Assembly: GCA_009760855.2 (NCBI GenBank)
Contig: WPIO01000131.1
Location: 776,501-840,500, forward strand
Reading direction: 5' to 3'
DNA from: Cristatella mucedo
Lineage: Eukaryota; Bryozoa; Phylactolaemata; Cristatellidae
Length of the DNA stretch: 64,000 nt
Positions 45,850-59,400 of this stretch are shown piece after piece. The notes under the pieces are model-generated. The model had not been told where the DNA came from, made no database searches, and saw nothing but the letters and a program-made list of their open reading frames with translations. The position numbers and the translations under genes were made by a program. Every line of letters begins with the position of its first letter. Position 1 is the first letter of the stretch.

Positions 45850-46650
45850 GTGCTGCCATGCAGGCAGAGTAAGACCAACCTGCTAGTGGTTTGTTGGTGG
45901 AGTTGGCAGTACTCGCTAGCATTTTTTAGGGTACCTAGCTTGAAAAATAGAATCTTCTTGAAATTCATTTGCACACACTGATTTCAGAGTTGACTTTATA
46001 CAATAGCTTAGTCTCAGATCTACCGAGAGTTCAGTACAGGGAGATCTCGTGGAAAGATACAGTGACTGCTAAGAGGCAGGTCATTGCGTTTCCTGGCATG
46101 ACTAGTTAGCAAGCAGATGCAGTCACCATTTGACAAGCGATCAATTTTAGGGAGATAAGTGTGATATTGGTCACACTTTTTTTAGCCTTGACACCATGAA
46201 GATCGTGTACATTTCCGGCTGAAATCAGCACTCACTGCTAGTCATTAAGCAAGAATCTGATGGTATCGTTTAGGCAAGGCCGGATATTGAGATATCGGCC
46301 CGTGTTGCTTGTGAAACCGTGAATCGGCGTCTGCTAGTAGTAAGTCAACCACTTGAGCTAAACATGCAATGTGATAAGAAAATGTCAAGAGTCACCACAC
46401 ACAAAAAAGCAACTGCTCTTTTCATAATAGAAATGTTACCAACGTCTTTGAAAACTTAATGCAAGCACTTCTGATACTTTATCGTTGCTCTCAAATCTTC
46501 GGAATCAATTATTATTCAGTTATGCGATGCCAATAAATTAAGGGCACTTCAACTGCTTACTAACTAATTACTATAGCTTCAGTAATCTCTTGATAGCTGC
46601 ATCTAAGCTACTTGTCATCAGATTCATTGATGTAGGTTACGATAATTAGG
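45850..46650. repeat. U block, copy 4 (extra copy in unit 3)
   Basis: It contains the upstream anchor CCAACCTGCTAGTGG, the TTAGTCTCAGATCTACCGAG start, and the AGTAATCTCTTGATAGCTGC end. Unit 3 therefore has two U blocks about 3.6 kb apart. Confidence 0.6.
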
Positions 46651-48280
46651 CCCCATTTCTTAGTAAAATAAAGGACAAATTATGTTTTACCGATTGCTCG
46701 AATGTGGTTAAATTAATGTACCATTCAAGGACAAAAAATCTCCCTCGTGCAGAGGTAAGGGCCAAGCACAATGTAGTACAGTGCTTATTCCAACGAATAT
46801 CGACAGCAATTTTTTTGTTCTTTCCTCTCCTTTAAGCTTCTGAAACTCGCTTAACCTTGTGTTTAACTGTATGTCTAGCTGAAATCTAAACACTTGAGGC
46901 AGCAAGCCATGTGGAATTTAGTGAAAAAGGTATTAGCTTACCAAATAGGTGTAGTCCTACTTGTCTTTTTAGTTTTTAGCTTACCCTTGATAATTTGCTC
47001 TGACAGAGCAGGAATTTCCCTGGGAGAGAGCTGTCCATGAAAAAGAAAACCATCAAGTATAGCTTCTCCGATCCAACCCGACCAATGTCTGGCCGAGGTA
47101 GTGAACCATTGTTTAATGCCATCGTAATAATCACTCACCAGTGGCATGCATGCTCGCTATGGGGCTCTCAATGATTTCTCCACATTCTTTGCCTGACTTT
47201 AGTTTACTGAGCATGGCTCAAGAACCTCCACTTACCCTAAATAATTTATACCGTGCGATATTTTTGTGTCTAGCTGTAAGTAATTATCAGAGTGTTTGGT
47301 GAATGTTCTTTTAGACTATAGGGTTCAAAAGCCTGAACTCATGCTTGACTTCACAGCATTAGCTGATCGTGTGGCACATACAAAGTAAGACAATGACCCA
47401 TGGTTTAGAAAATTTCTGTCTCAAGTGAAACTTTATTTCTGAGCGTCTATACGCTGATATTGTATGACGTATAAGTTTGAAATCTGCAAGCTCATTCTCT
47501 TGTACTTGTTAAGAAGTTCGACTTAACTTAAGGTTATCGGTGATAGCATTAAACTTTCTCTATTTACCTGTCAAGCACACGCTATCTTTTTTATTTTTCC
47601 TTAGATTGTGAGGAGATTTTTTGTTCCAGTGGCATTCATGTGGCGTTCATTGAAATAAATTTATGAAGCGCTGGCAATCCCTTAGCCAATACCAAAGCTA
47701 TTTGGACGCATTGGAGTCGGCTAATCCCAGGTTTGAACTTAGGTTTGGGATACCAATGACAAATGTACTAAAAATGCATTTCAACATGGTCAAAGAGAGC
47801 GGCAGCACGAGATTTATTTTGCATGATTACGTAAATTTACTAGCTACTAGGATTCAGGTGCTGTGTAATAGCTTTTGTAATCAAGCACGCTGTCTTTTTT
47901 CGACACGTCTTGTGCTTTAATGGTGACAGGCAAAATATGAAGACTATATTTAAAGAATCAGTATTATTCAGCATGAAATACTACCGGACACTGGTTAAAT
48001 TATAGCACAAATCGTTAGCCTATCTCCCTCATTGCCTTTGATCCTCCTAATCCTAATGTTGCTAAGTGAAAGTTTTCTTTCAAAAAAATGCTGGCTACCT
48101 TCTAGCTAAGAATTGTGAAGCTTCTAAGCTCTTCTGTTTAGTATCTGAGCAACTGTTTATGCATAACTAGCCGCTTTATTTGAGTCTTCATATTTTTGGA
48201 GAAACATTACTATGATCTGCCTAATTAATTCTCTCATCTAACTTTTTGCATGAGGCGAGGTTTTAAATTAGTATTTTACA
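46650..48280. other. No recognised feature
   Basis: AT-rich, with short open frames only. I found no clear partner in the other units. Confidence 0.4.
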
Positions 48281-49459
48281 GAATGGTTTTGGTGAGAATA
48301 CATATTCATGAAGCAATCATGTTTATGATGGCATGCTTAGCACTGGAATTGTCAGAAACAATGACTATCCACTAACAGGATTTACATCGGGAGCGGTAGG
48401 GCATGCGTCATCCTTCCACATCCAAAGTCGTAAAACAAATGATCTCTTTGCTGTTTTGAACTTAAAAAGTCACAGTGGCCGAGCGTGATGCCTTGCTGCT
48501 GGATCCATAGCTTTATCCTCTTGGAGTAGCATCTTGAGTTCTATCATGTTTGCTAGCAGCAGATGATCATTAATGCTAGATGACTCATTGGCCCATCACA
48601 GCTGGATAATGACTACGTATTTGCGAGTTTTCTCTGCTGCTATTGGATTAGGATAAACATATGTATCACCAGATGCCCTTCTTGAATGTTGCTGCACTCA
48701 CCTCAATTGTATAGGTCAGATTCATGAGTGGCTTCACATGCATGCATTTTTGAGACTGCTCCTTGATCGGCAGATGGCTCACCAACCAAGTATTAAAGTG
48801 AAAGGCTTCTATGCATTCTCAGGAAAATCCAGTGTCACAAAATGACATTCAACTACAGCTAGCTAGCAGTATGGCCGAAGCATAGCAGACTGGGCTACGA
48901 ATAAAATAATTTGGTTGTTAAAATTATGCTGGGTCTAATATTGGGATCTACAGCTTCGTCCAGACAAATTAATTAATAAATACTGGTAACGAGATATGTT
49001 AACAGCAATCTTTAAAAAGCATGGAATATTGCTAAACTCGATATTTATAGAAGCATTTTATGGCAAAGCGTCATTACTGGCAAAAACTTTAAAAAAGTAT
49101 TTTGCCAATTAAGCAAGGTGGACACGAGGCATTTTCCACTTCGCTAGCCCGATCGACCCTATTATCGCCGTCAGTGAAGATCATTTTCTGATAGCAAGTA
49201 TAATATATATAAAAACTGTCCTGTTCAAGTGGCAGTAGCAGGTGAGACAATCGTATGAATTCAGAGTATCGTGTTGTGTACTAAGACGAAGTCACTTTTA
49301 TTTTGGAACACGGGTAATATTGTAGCTCAGCTGAAACCATCGCTAGTTGATGTACGGGTCTAATAAATATGAATTACGACTTGAAAATATTTCTTTCACT
49401 TCTTGGCGTCTGGTTCGCCTATCGTTTATTTAGTTCCCTATTGCTCAGGAATAGCCATA

Positions 49460-49970
49460 TCATCTGGGCATGACCAACATGCTAGTGGTGCACTGGGCCA
49501 GCTAAAGCTGCTCACAAGCTACTTTTTATGGAATGTAGCTTAAAAGATAGAAATGTTCTACTCATGCACTCAGCCAAGCAGCTCTTGGCGTTTTATATAT
49601 GCTATTCAACTCCAATTAAATCAATTGAGAGTTCAAACCGAGAAGACGTTGGCTGAAAGCTACAGTGACAGGTAAGTGGAAGGCCATTTAGTTGTCCGAA
49701 ATGACTTGTAGGCAGTGGTATGTAGTCAATGGCTGGAAAAGCAGCGACAGTTTGAGAATGAGCACGATCTTGACTAGCAATTCCTCGTACTTAAGCCCCG
49801 AAGACCATGTTTTCTTCGGCTAAAATCAGCGCTTAGCACTGGTGGTTAGACTATAATTCGATGGTGTGATCCGGGCGATACCGAAAGCTGAGACGTCTTC
49901 CCAGGCTCTTGGTTAAACCACGAATCAGAGCATGTATCGAATAATAGCTTACCAAATATTTGAAGTCCTA
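49460..49970. repeat. U block, copy 5 (unit 3)
   Basis: It follows block X as in unit 2 and is diverged. The start is AAATCAATTGAGAGTTCAAA and the anchor GGCATGACCAACATGCTAG lies at about 49467. Confidence 0.6.
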
Positions 49971-49974
49971 GCTT

Positions 49975-50440
49975 CACTCGGTAATTAAAAACTCTACCAT
50001 TCCAAGCAAGATTTAGAGCTAATCACTCCTCATGGAAGCATAGCCTCTGGTGTATAATGACGTACTTAAGATGAAGACATGTGTACAGTATATCAATCTT
50101 TTGGAAGCAATGTACGCTATCGATCTAGGAGTCTTTCTCGATTTCCTCCCAACTCGGCTATGAATAAATGCAATGGACTTTAATTTTTCAAGTCCTATTT
50201 CAGTATGACTGTCAGTGGGAACTTTCCAAATAACTTTGAAGTATGGGGTGTCTCGGGACTCTGTGCTTCGTCAGCTTTTTAATGTAAATGGACAAATATT
50301 GTCCAAGGAACCACTGAATTACTGTTTGCAGCAGGACTCCGTGCCTGGTCAGATTCTTACCATGGTTATCACTCTTCGTATTGCCGATGTAGTTGCCAGG
50401 CACAATCTAGCATTTAACTTCAATATTATAAGTTTCTAAT
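49975..50440 (+). mobile_element. Degenerate L2 LINE RT remnant
   Basis: Scattered matches to the RT first half occur: a CATTCCAAGCAAGATTTAGAG-like QSGF region, GGGGTGTCTCGGGACTCTGT for motif 4, and GTTGCCAGGCACAATCTAGC before the missing YADD. It lies right after a U block. Confidence 0.55.
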
Positions 50441-52274
50441 AACGGATTAAGTTCAGTGCGACGGAAATATGATTATTCATTTTCATCAACTACATGAAAG
50501 GGTTCAAAGATTGCTGTCTATGCTGGTCTTGTCAATTCTAGGTACAAGTACAGGCCTGCTTCCCTCCCCAAATAGAGTCGGAACAAGTACACGACATTTG
50601 CTTGTAGCCTAATTTCAAAGCGTGTCATTTGAGCCCTTTCGAAAATAGATCGCTAAAACATGCCAGTCTTTGGAATTCACGATCGCTTTTGCCTGCATTA
50701 ACCTGATCTAAGAAGATTTATAAACTAATAGCATACGTTATAAACGGCACTTGCCTCAGTCTTTTTTTGCGACCGGTGGGTTAGAAGCAGTCTCAGCTGA
50801 CTATCCGTGTCACCTTTAATGGACCCATCTCGAGTGCAAGCTTAAGTAAGAATTTCGAAAGCAATGCTGCTAGTGTTGTTTTTCCCCAACCGAGCTTGTC
50901 ACTTGGTAGACGTCATTTTCACTGACAATCAGTATTGAGATTTATGCCAACTCACTCAGAGCACGCCCTTCAAGAAGCTTCTGAGCTGCTTTAGTGCGGA
51001 CAAGTGGCTAGTAGTTGATGGTTACGTCAATTACAGTATTAGCAAAAGTTTAAAATCCCTCGTCTTATATGTAAATGACGGACTACAATAACCCAGATTT
51101 CTCTTATAGGTGAAAACTATACACACCCAAAGTTCGCTGTCCAATTCTACTTTGTACTCATAGCTCGCACTAGAACGGCCTAGAGTTTACGTTGTACCGA
51201 GGATTTATATGGCGATAGTGATACGTCATGTCAAAGACTTGACCCGTAGGTCGCGCTTAAATAAAATATTTTATGTTCTTTCTTCTGCTGGCTAACGAAC
51301 TCAAAAAATTGAATACTGTGACTATCAGCGAAGTGAGATCCAGAAATGTAAGGTAGTTTGCTAGCTTACACCTATAACCCTTAAAGAGCCAGCCATCTAG
51401 TGTGGCCCAACCTATCCCACGTCACCATATCCTCACCCTTTGCAGGGTCAAACTTGCTATCATTCTGTAAAAGAAAGTTGTCTTGATATCATGGCTAGGA
51501 AGAAAATGAGCTGTAAGAGACCTTCGCACCAGCATAGCAGTGTAGTTTTTATATGTTGATTAAATTGCCATCTTTTATTTTGTCACACTCAATTTCTCTT
51601 ATATAATTCATTTTACATAATATATGTTTTTTTAATTTCTTTTCTGCAGTCGGTCATACAAACTATGATTTACTAGTTGAAAGAACTGTAATTACTTATG
51701 CAACCGCATAAAAGCCTTACTATATTTTGCCTAAAATAAAGAAATCTCGTGATGAAGCGTTGCGACTCCTACTAATAACTTTCGCCTGAACGATCATGAA
51801 ACCGGAATTCGCTAGTACCAAGAAATAATTACATCAGATTTAACTATGGCCTCTCAGGAACTGTAGATAGGCTATATGACCTGGTTAAAGACATTGTATC
51901 ACTACATGAAATAAATCCCCGAATTCTACCATTACCGGGGAGCATTGGCAAATACCCTGTATTCGGAGCTTTTGAGGTTTTGCTTTCCCGGTGAAAGATT
52001 TTGTCAGCGTATTTCGTCCATTATACAATGAAGGGACCCGAATTAAAATTAACTACAAAACTAAATGTTGAATGCCACAAAAAAGATTTTGTTTCGATGT
52101 GTTATTTTGTCTATATAGGCCCCACATAAAGGGCGTTCAGGTACTAAAATGTTAACCCGTATTACTAGGTCTCTTGTTCTATCAAAGCTGAACTACTTCG
52201 AATGCAATCTTTCAGGATTTCCAAAACAGGCAGTCCTGTGGTAGATAACGTAGATTCAAAGCAATTAACTAATT

Positions 52275-52369
52275 TACTTAGATCCGGCAATGTGTCTCTT
52301 TCATTGCTTTTGCTTGCTCACACTGTCCATAACAATAATAATAATAATAATGCCGCAGTTGATAAAGCT

Positions 52370-52409
<40 letters not shown>

Positions 52410-52560
52410 GTAATAATTATAATGTTATTCTTGTTGTTTATTGAGCATGCTCCCACAAATCATTCAATCGTGCTTCCTGTGAAGCAATTGTAAAGTGCCT
52501 AGAAAGTGATAAACTCTTCTGAGGGTGCTGTGTCCTATGTTTTATCTGTATATTAAATAT
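52275..52560 (+). mobile_element. L2 LINE 3' UTR fragment with a short L2 tail and (AT)n inside
   Basis: The L2 3' UTR is split at about 52331 by (AAT)n plus GTTGATAAAGC (the start of a minus-strand L2 3' end) and an (AT)n run at 52373-52406. It resumes at about 52421 and ends in a degraded stem-loop. The outer insertion is shared with unit 1 at 11990-12250. Confidence 0.7.
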
Positions 52561-53934
52561 TATTATTGTTCATTGAAGGGGGCATGATGGTCCTAGTCTA
52601 TCATTTGACACGGAGCTCAAATAATATTTAGACCAATATGGCTTGCTAATACTTTGCTCTTTATCCCAACCGTAAAAACTGTGCTTAACCTTTTTTGCCA
52701 AACTTTGCCCACCTAACTGCGTTAAATTGCAATCAAAAGTTATTACAGAACGTTTTTAAAGTGAATGCTACAAGCACAAACTGGATGTGATGGAGCATGC
52801 AAACTCTCAGTTTTGTGCAGAACGTATGGAACACGTAATAGCTAATCAGCATTTCCGCTGTTCGTGGCATTTTCAAAAACGTATTCAAATATTTCTTTCG
52901 TTTAAACGATATTGTTTGAGGAATGTTCGGCCCTGGCTTGTCGCACGTGGACTTAGTGCTCTTTACGGTGCAGCTTATCTAGTTGCCCAGCGGCCAATAA
53001 CTAGATTGATAGTGTACAGATCCTTACGGCTTGCATCCAGAGTCCCACCTCCACCATTATGAAATGCTTCTTACAAGCTTTTTGGTAAGTTATGGCAATC
53101 CAGACATTCACTTCATCAAAAACCACAAAGTCACTTTTTATAAAAGTTCGAGCATAAGCTGCTGAGAAGCTTAAACATTGAGCGTTGCCTTAACAACAGA
53201 ATAAAAAAATAGATTGGAAAAGGATCTTAGCGCAAAAGGCACAGTCCAAACACCGGTAGAGAAATTATTGCACTCAGTAAGAAAGCAAATTGAGCTTAAC
53301 TCTGGGATACTTAAGATGTTCTAGGATGTCATCCCTTTAAATTTATTTTTGGATTCCAGGCAATGCCACGCCTAGAATACAGCATCCTCGTTTAGCTGCG
53401 TAAAAAGTTACAGGCGCACACTCAAACTGGTATTTCTGATGACTGCGTCGACTTAGTTCTGCAAGTACAATTGTTGCTGTCTCCTGAGTGACAACCTGCG
53501 GAATCATACAGCTGAGAACCATATTGTTTCGAGCAGAGACAGCATGCTTATAAGTGGAGAAAATTTGGTCAAAATGGTTGCGTTTTCATGTCGTTAAAGT
53601 TTTGCGAACCTAAATTTCGAAATATACAGCAATACATAACAGTTTTCTATCCGGTATATTTTTGGTGTATATGGTTAATGACCAATAGGCACCGGGCTGC
53701 CCTAAGCAGTTTTCAGCAATAGCCACAATACAGCGTCAATTCTTTGCGGCTGTACGTGCCAAATAAATTGTATGAAACTAGTATTTGGCTCTATTTCAGG
53801 AATTAAAAGCTCTCAAACTTGTAAGTTAAATAGCGATTCAAATTTTGTTCGCAATAATATCTTTGCGGAATTTTAAGATTGATGGAATTCGGAAAATGAA
53901 AAGGTGGTGAAACTAGTCAGTTGTCCTCTTCTTG

Positions 53935-54330
53935 ACTCCTGATCTCAAATCCTTTTGATACCTTGCATTTAGTTTGTGTGCTCCCAAAGCCTTGAAATCA
54001 CTACTGACTCGTGTCACGACAACCCCTGACTTGACTACTTTTAAAAAGAAATTAAAAATGCACCTATTAATGAAAGCACTTAGTGGGTCTCTTTAAATCG
54101 TCCTTTATGTGCTTATTCATGCTGACACTGTGCATGCTGCCACTAACCACACATGCCTGCTGACCCGGGGCATATCACTCTATAACTATGTCATTCATGT
54201 TGTTTATCAAGTACGTTACCACTAACCATTCAATCGTGTTTCCTTTGCAGCAAATGTAAAGTGCCTAGAAACAGATTGAGTTTTCCCAGGGTACTTTATC
54301 ATGTGTCTTGATATTAATAATATTATGCAA
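53935..54330 (+). mobile_element. L2 LINE 3' end fragment
   Basis: It begins in the ORF end (TGTGCTCCCAAAGCC), continues through TGCATGCTGCCACTAACCAC, and ends in the CAGCAAATGTAAAGTGCCTA arm and an AT-rich tail. It is inserted between blocks Q and R of unit 4 only. Confidence 0.85.
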
Positions 54331-55537
54331 AAGGTGTGAGCCGTTTGCAAGGACAAGGGATAATAAGCAGATTGAAAGCAAGAATTATCAATTTATCTGG
54401 TTTGCACGTCATCATAAACATACTTGCATTATATTAGCATTACTAAGGAATTTAAAAGTTCATTTCTAAATTGTGAAACTTCGCTTAAAATTTACATACG
54501 AGTACGAATGTCTACCTACCTAATGCCAAATTCATACCAGTTGACGTAACGATTATCTCTTCAGGGGCAACCCTGAGTATTTCAGAATGTGACTGACAAA
54601 AGCCTAATCCAAGCCTTGTTTGTCGATCGCGATTCAACGTTTCTGGCTCTGTATTCGCTTATTGCAATTTTGGAAAATTAGGACTCGCATTAATTCACAT
54701 ACACAATTAAATTGAAGATTTTTTAAATTTAATGATCACAGTAATAATAAAAATATGTGTTTTTCAGTTAACTTGCAAGATTTCCTAAGTCTTTCGTAAT
54801 TAAACAACATTGTTTAACCGGCTCTTTAACTATAGCTAGAAATTAGGTGAAAAGTAATTAAACAACAGGAAAAGTATTGGATTATCGCCGATGGTATCAG
54901 TCAAATGTCAATTAATAAACGCAAAATTATTAACGTCACATGACTCAGGAAATAACATAATTAGTTTCAGCGACTTGAATAAATTCAAGGCTAAAAGATG
55001 TTATTTTATGCATATGACACTTCAATGTTGCACAAAATACTAAATCGTCTACATCAACACCGAAAGCACGTCTGGGCTTCTTTTTTAGTGAGGAACTGAT
55101 GGAAGTCAGTCTGATCGTAAAATAATATATCATTATTCGGGTGTCATATTAAACTCGGTTACCCATCATTGACGTAATTTCAGATTCCCCTTTACTCGCA
55201 TCAACGGCTTTCCTCTCGGGTGCCCCACTCATCGGTACAATCGAAGAATACTAATACCAAATAAACTAATCCTTACTGTCATGCTAACTAAAAACACTGC
55301 TCGCTCAGTGGCTTGCTCCTATGTTGTGAAACTTGCATGTTTGCTGATGCTGCTTCCAACAATGAGGACTATACGAGAGAAGGAATCTCTTGCCGAAGGT
55401 TTTTTCACCGTGCTATGCCAACCAGGCCATCTAGCAGATGTAGAATGCCAGTGTAAAATATACTGAAAGGCTTTGTTTAATAAAAAGGAATGAAAAAACT
55501 AAATACATCACTGCCGTTAGTTGCCTGAACCCAGCTC

Positions 55538-55602
55538 CCACCGTTCACGGCGGAAACTGGCTTGCAGAACCACCGTTCACGGCGGAAACTGGCTTGCAGA
55601 AC
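55538..55602. repeat. Exact 32-bp direct duplication
   Basis: Two adjacent identical copies begin CCACCGTTCACGGCGG and end TTGCAGAA. Identity between copies means a recent event. Confidence 0.95.
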
Positions 55603-56329
55603 CGGGAAAACACGGTCAATTACCACGCCGCACCAAAAAAATGTCCTGTAATGCAATCAACGTTCGGAGTTCCTACAGTTGCTTAGCACCAAAGAATCTT
55701 TTAAGATAGAGTACAGTTAGCTTTCCGCTCTGGTTTTGCTTGTTCCAATAATTCCTTCTCTTCCTTATTCCCATGTAATTGCCAACCACAATATTGTACA
55801 TTTCTATGCTAACAACACGGGACACATATGTATTCCTAATTTCTTCTCGCGTTTTAGCCAGTGAAACTCACTTAGCTCCGTCAGTGCGTGTTTTTCCTAA
55901 AGTCACATAAATGCGGCAGCAAATATTTTTCAATTCAGCAAGCGAATATTACCTTACTGCATGGGTTAAATACTATTTAGCTCAGTGATTGAACAGATTG
56001 CCATTTGAAGCCACTGTGATAGGGCATGCAGACTCGCTTCGGTACGGGATTAAGGTGTACTGTTTTAAAGTAAGTGAGTTCCGAAGTCATGTGTTACTGC
56101 GTTTGTCGTTGCAACCTCAAATTAATTTTGGTATTCTTAGCTGCTGACGCTGAACACTAATCGGTGGCATTGAGCTAGACATTCAATGCAAGCTTCAAAA
56201 ATTCACAGCTCACGAGTCTTTTGGGCGTTTAAATCAGGCGCCTTCAGTTGGATTGAAACGTTGCAACCAGGACTACATCTCACCAACGTTGCTTGTGTCA
56301 CGATGCACCACTTTCAGTTTACCTGCCCT

Positions 56330-57690
56330 ACTAAATAGGCAATGGGCCGCTTACAGCTGTTGCAAAACTCTGCAGATACGCTTGTCTGTCGTGAGCATTG
56401 AAGTTGCCATATCACACAGCTTCTGGCCGACCTGCACTGGCTATCAGTCAAGCAACGGATCGACTTCAAGGTTTGGTGGTTCACCTTTAGGTCTCTTCAT
56501 TCTTTGGATCCTGCCTATCTCTCAGATCCACTAGCCAAAAAGGCCAAGCGTCACACTACCCTTCTTTTCAGGAATCTAAGTGCTTATCTGTACCTCTTAA
56601 AAACTTCAAATCCTTTGGATACCGCTCATTCAGTTCGTATGCTCCCAAAGCCTGGAAATTGCTCCCGACTTGCATCAGAATATCCCGTAACTTGACCACG
56701 TTTGAGAACTTAGAAATATTCCTATTTAGGACTGCATTTAGTGCATTTAGTCCCTGTGATTCATCCTTCATGTGCTCATGCATACAGACACTGTTGCATA
56801 CTGCCACTAACCCCACTTGCATCATGACCCTGTACATGTAATCCATAACCATGTTATATTAATAATAATGATGTTGCACTAGATAAAGCCTTCTCAGAGA
56901 ACTAAATCTCTTTTGAGGCAATTTACGTTTGCTGCGAAGGGAAACGCGATAAAAAGGTTAGTAATATCACGCTTGATAAACAGCATGAATAATATGGTTA
57001 GGGGTGATATGTACAGTGTCAGCATGCAAATGTGGTTAGTAGCAGCATGCACAGCGTCAGCAAGCAAAAGCACATGAAGGACGAATCACAGGGACCCACT
57101 AAATGCTGTCCTAAATAGGTACTTTAAAGGTCTTTTTTTAAGCGTGATCTAGGCAGGAGATGTTCTATCGGAAGTCGGGAGTGAGTTCTAGGCTTTGGGA
57201 AAATATAAACAAAATGCACCGTCCCCAAATGATTAGAGGTTTGTACGAGGTATTGGTAAACTGTTAGATTCCGAAAAGCTGGTGGTACGATGCTTGGCCA
57301 GCTCGGGGAGTAGATCTGAGTGATTGGCTGGAGCCAAACAATGAAGTGACCTAAAAGTGAGCAAAACATCCTTGAAGTCGATCCGCTGCTTGACTGCTAG
57401 CCAGTGAAGGTCGTCGGGAAGTGATGTGATGTGGCAACTGCGACGCTCACGACAGACGAGCCTAGCTGCAGAGTTTCGCACCAGCTGTAATCGCCTGATT
57501 GGAAATACCGGTAGGCCAGCAAGCTGTGAGTTGCCGAAGTTAAGATATCAAATTGTATTCTTATTGTTTATCAAGCATGATGCAACTCTCCGCACGATTG
57601 CGTTTTCTTTGCAGCAAATGTAAAGCGTAAAGAATGAGTTTGAGTTTTCTTGGGGTGCGTTATCAAGAGCATTATTATCATTCTTACAAA
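56330..57690 (+). mobile_element. 5'-truncated L2 LINE (plus) split by a nested L2 (minus, 56856-57545)
   Basis: Same arrangement as 15972-17305. The plus-strand ORF end includes CKTLQIRLSVVSIEVAISHS in one frame. The minus-strand L2 has its tail at about 56856-56875, and its ORF end reads SAARLVCRERRSCHITSLPD and HWLAVKQRIDFKD. The plus L2 resumes at 57546 to its stem-loop and ATT tail. The target duplication seen in unit 1 has decayed here. Confidence 0.88.
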
Positions 57691-57694
57691 AACC

Positions 57695-58900
57695 CTCTAA
57701 TTACAGATCTGATTTGCCAAAGTGTTGGCCCATTTATTTTCAGGCTCAAGTATTCAAAAGATCAAGACTGACTGTCTGCCAACTGGAATTCGTGGACGAC
57801 AAAAGATCGTACTAGTACATCCTTGCATGGCCGAGTGTTGCTACTGTAAAAGCATTGTTGAATCACTGATGCAGAACCAAAAATGCTAATGTCAACGATC
57901 AACTATCTACTTAACTGCTCACGGGTTGGCTCCTTACATGCTGATCCATACAATGATCTAGTTGATCACTTCTGTAGCTTCTTTGTCTAGAAGATAGACT
58001 AGATCAACAAGTCCATCCTTGCCATGGCAGCATTCCCACTAGAATTTTTTTCCTCCATTCTGTGCAGCACCTAAATGTCTATATTCAAGCAGGTCAATAG
58101 TAACCTCGTCTTGAAGCTCATATCTTAATAAAAAAAAATCCTAGCTGATTAAACAGCCTCTTTTTGTATAGCGACAGAAGAGCCTTTACGCTATCACCAC
58201 CGCTTGCAGTAGCGATAAAGAATCGCCCACCGCAGGAATCGAACCCACGACCTCGGGACCGAGGTCGTGAAAGCAACCGCCTTACCTAGTGTGCCATCAC
58301 GGCTCAAGAAGAAAACAAGTAATTTCGATCCTATTCCCACCGTCCTGCTCTTACGTTGCATTGATCAGCTGCTGCCATGCATAACTAACAACATTAAAAT
58401 GTCACTAGCCTCAGGTCGTATCCCAGCATCTTTCAGAAAAAAGCTGTAGTCAGGAAACTGCTCAAGAAAGCGACACTAAACCAAGAGAACTTAAGAAACT
58501 AAAACCCAGTCTCATTTCTACCTGTTATGTCAAAGACGCTGGAACCTTCTTAGCAGACCAGCTTAACTTGTGTATTGAATCTTCAAACCTTGCTAGCAAG
58601 TTCCCGTCTTGCTTTATAGGTGATCATTACAGAGAGTCAGCATGGCTTTTAGTGTACAATGACCTTCTTAGGAATGCAGACATCGGAGGATCGTCTCTGC
58701 CTGTTTTACTCAATCTTTCGGCAGGTTTTGATACTATCGACCTCAAAGTCCTTCTAGAGTGCCTCTCTTCTCGCCTGGGCATCACCGGTACTGCTCTGCA
58801 ATTATTCAGGTATATCTGAGTACAAGACTCCAGAGTATTATGTGAGCGGACAAAGATCATCTCAGCTACCTCTTAGATATGGTATACCTCAGAGCTCATT
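57695..58900 (+). mobile_element. L2 LINE ORF2 remnant (linker and RT first half), with SINE-1 inside
   Basis: Parallel to 17310-18345. It reads VYNDLLRNADIGGSSLPVLL and NLSAGFDTIDLKVLLECL (catalytic A-motif region, with Ala changed to Gly). It is broken by frameshifts, and by SINE-1 at 58139-58306 where unit 1 (about 17745) is uninterrupted. It ends at GGTATACCTCAGAGCTC, where a U block starts. Confidence 0.85.
58139..58306 (-). mobile_element. SINE-1, full-length reference copy
   Basis: A-box TGGCACACTAGG (complement of 58285-58296). B-box GGTTCGATTCC (complement of 58235-58245), a perfect RNA polymerase III box. The head is followed by a body of about 90 bases and a T/A-rich end at 58128-58140. 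The A and B boxes are about 40 bases apart, as in tRNA genes. The intact promoter and closeness to consensus suggest it is the youngest SINE-1 here. Confidence 0.92.
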
Positions 58901-59400
58901 GTGTTATAGATCCATCGAGCGCTCAAGTTGGTAAGACGTTTGGGACAGCGTAAGTGATTGTTAACTGGCAGGCCATTTCTTGTCTGACTTGACGAGCTAG
59001 CGGAAAGATGTGTTTCACAGATGGCAAGAGTGCAAGCCCGTCCAGATATACGAGATGCTGATTCAAAATTCCTGAAACCTGCCCCCAGCATTGGTGAATA
59101 AAAAAGAATCTGAGGGTACCATTCGTTAGACGCCGGAAGCTGGGATATCCGTTCATGCTGCTGGTGAAACCAGGCATCACGCCTGCATCGTGTAAGTCTA
59201 CTTGATGAAGCTAGATGGGTACCGTGAGATGAACGTGGGAAGCATTATTTTAGCATAAAAACTGCGAGATCGGTTATTTTTTTGGTATGGGATATCAATA
59301 AATTAATTGCTCCTTAACTGTGTATTTCTAATTGACTATAATACCTTTAATCTCTTGCTGGTTACTCTTAGACATTTTTATCATGTACCTAGGAAGTGGC
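58900..59400. repeat. U block, copy 6 (unit 4)
   Basis: Closely similar to 18346-18805 and likewise begins inside the L2 motif-4 region. Unlike that copy, it runs straight on into TTACTCTTAGACATTTTTAT and block V without an L2 3' half. The minus-strand frame at 58923-59180 has RFFFIHQCWGQVSGILNQHL. Confidence 0.75.

Larger units (their letters stand above)
39960..51700. repeat. Large repeat unit 3 (about 11.7 kb)
   Basis: Anchor order: M 39990-40500, N0 40560-40840, P 41000-41470, Q 41520-42300, R 43190-43310, S0 43740-43990, S 44085-44600, T 44800-45130, an extra U 45850-46650, X 48280-49460, U 49460-49970, a short L2 remnant, Y 50640-51540. It is closest in layout to unit 2. No host gene is recognised. 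Confidence 0.8.
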
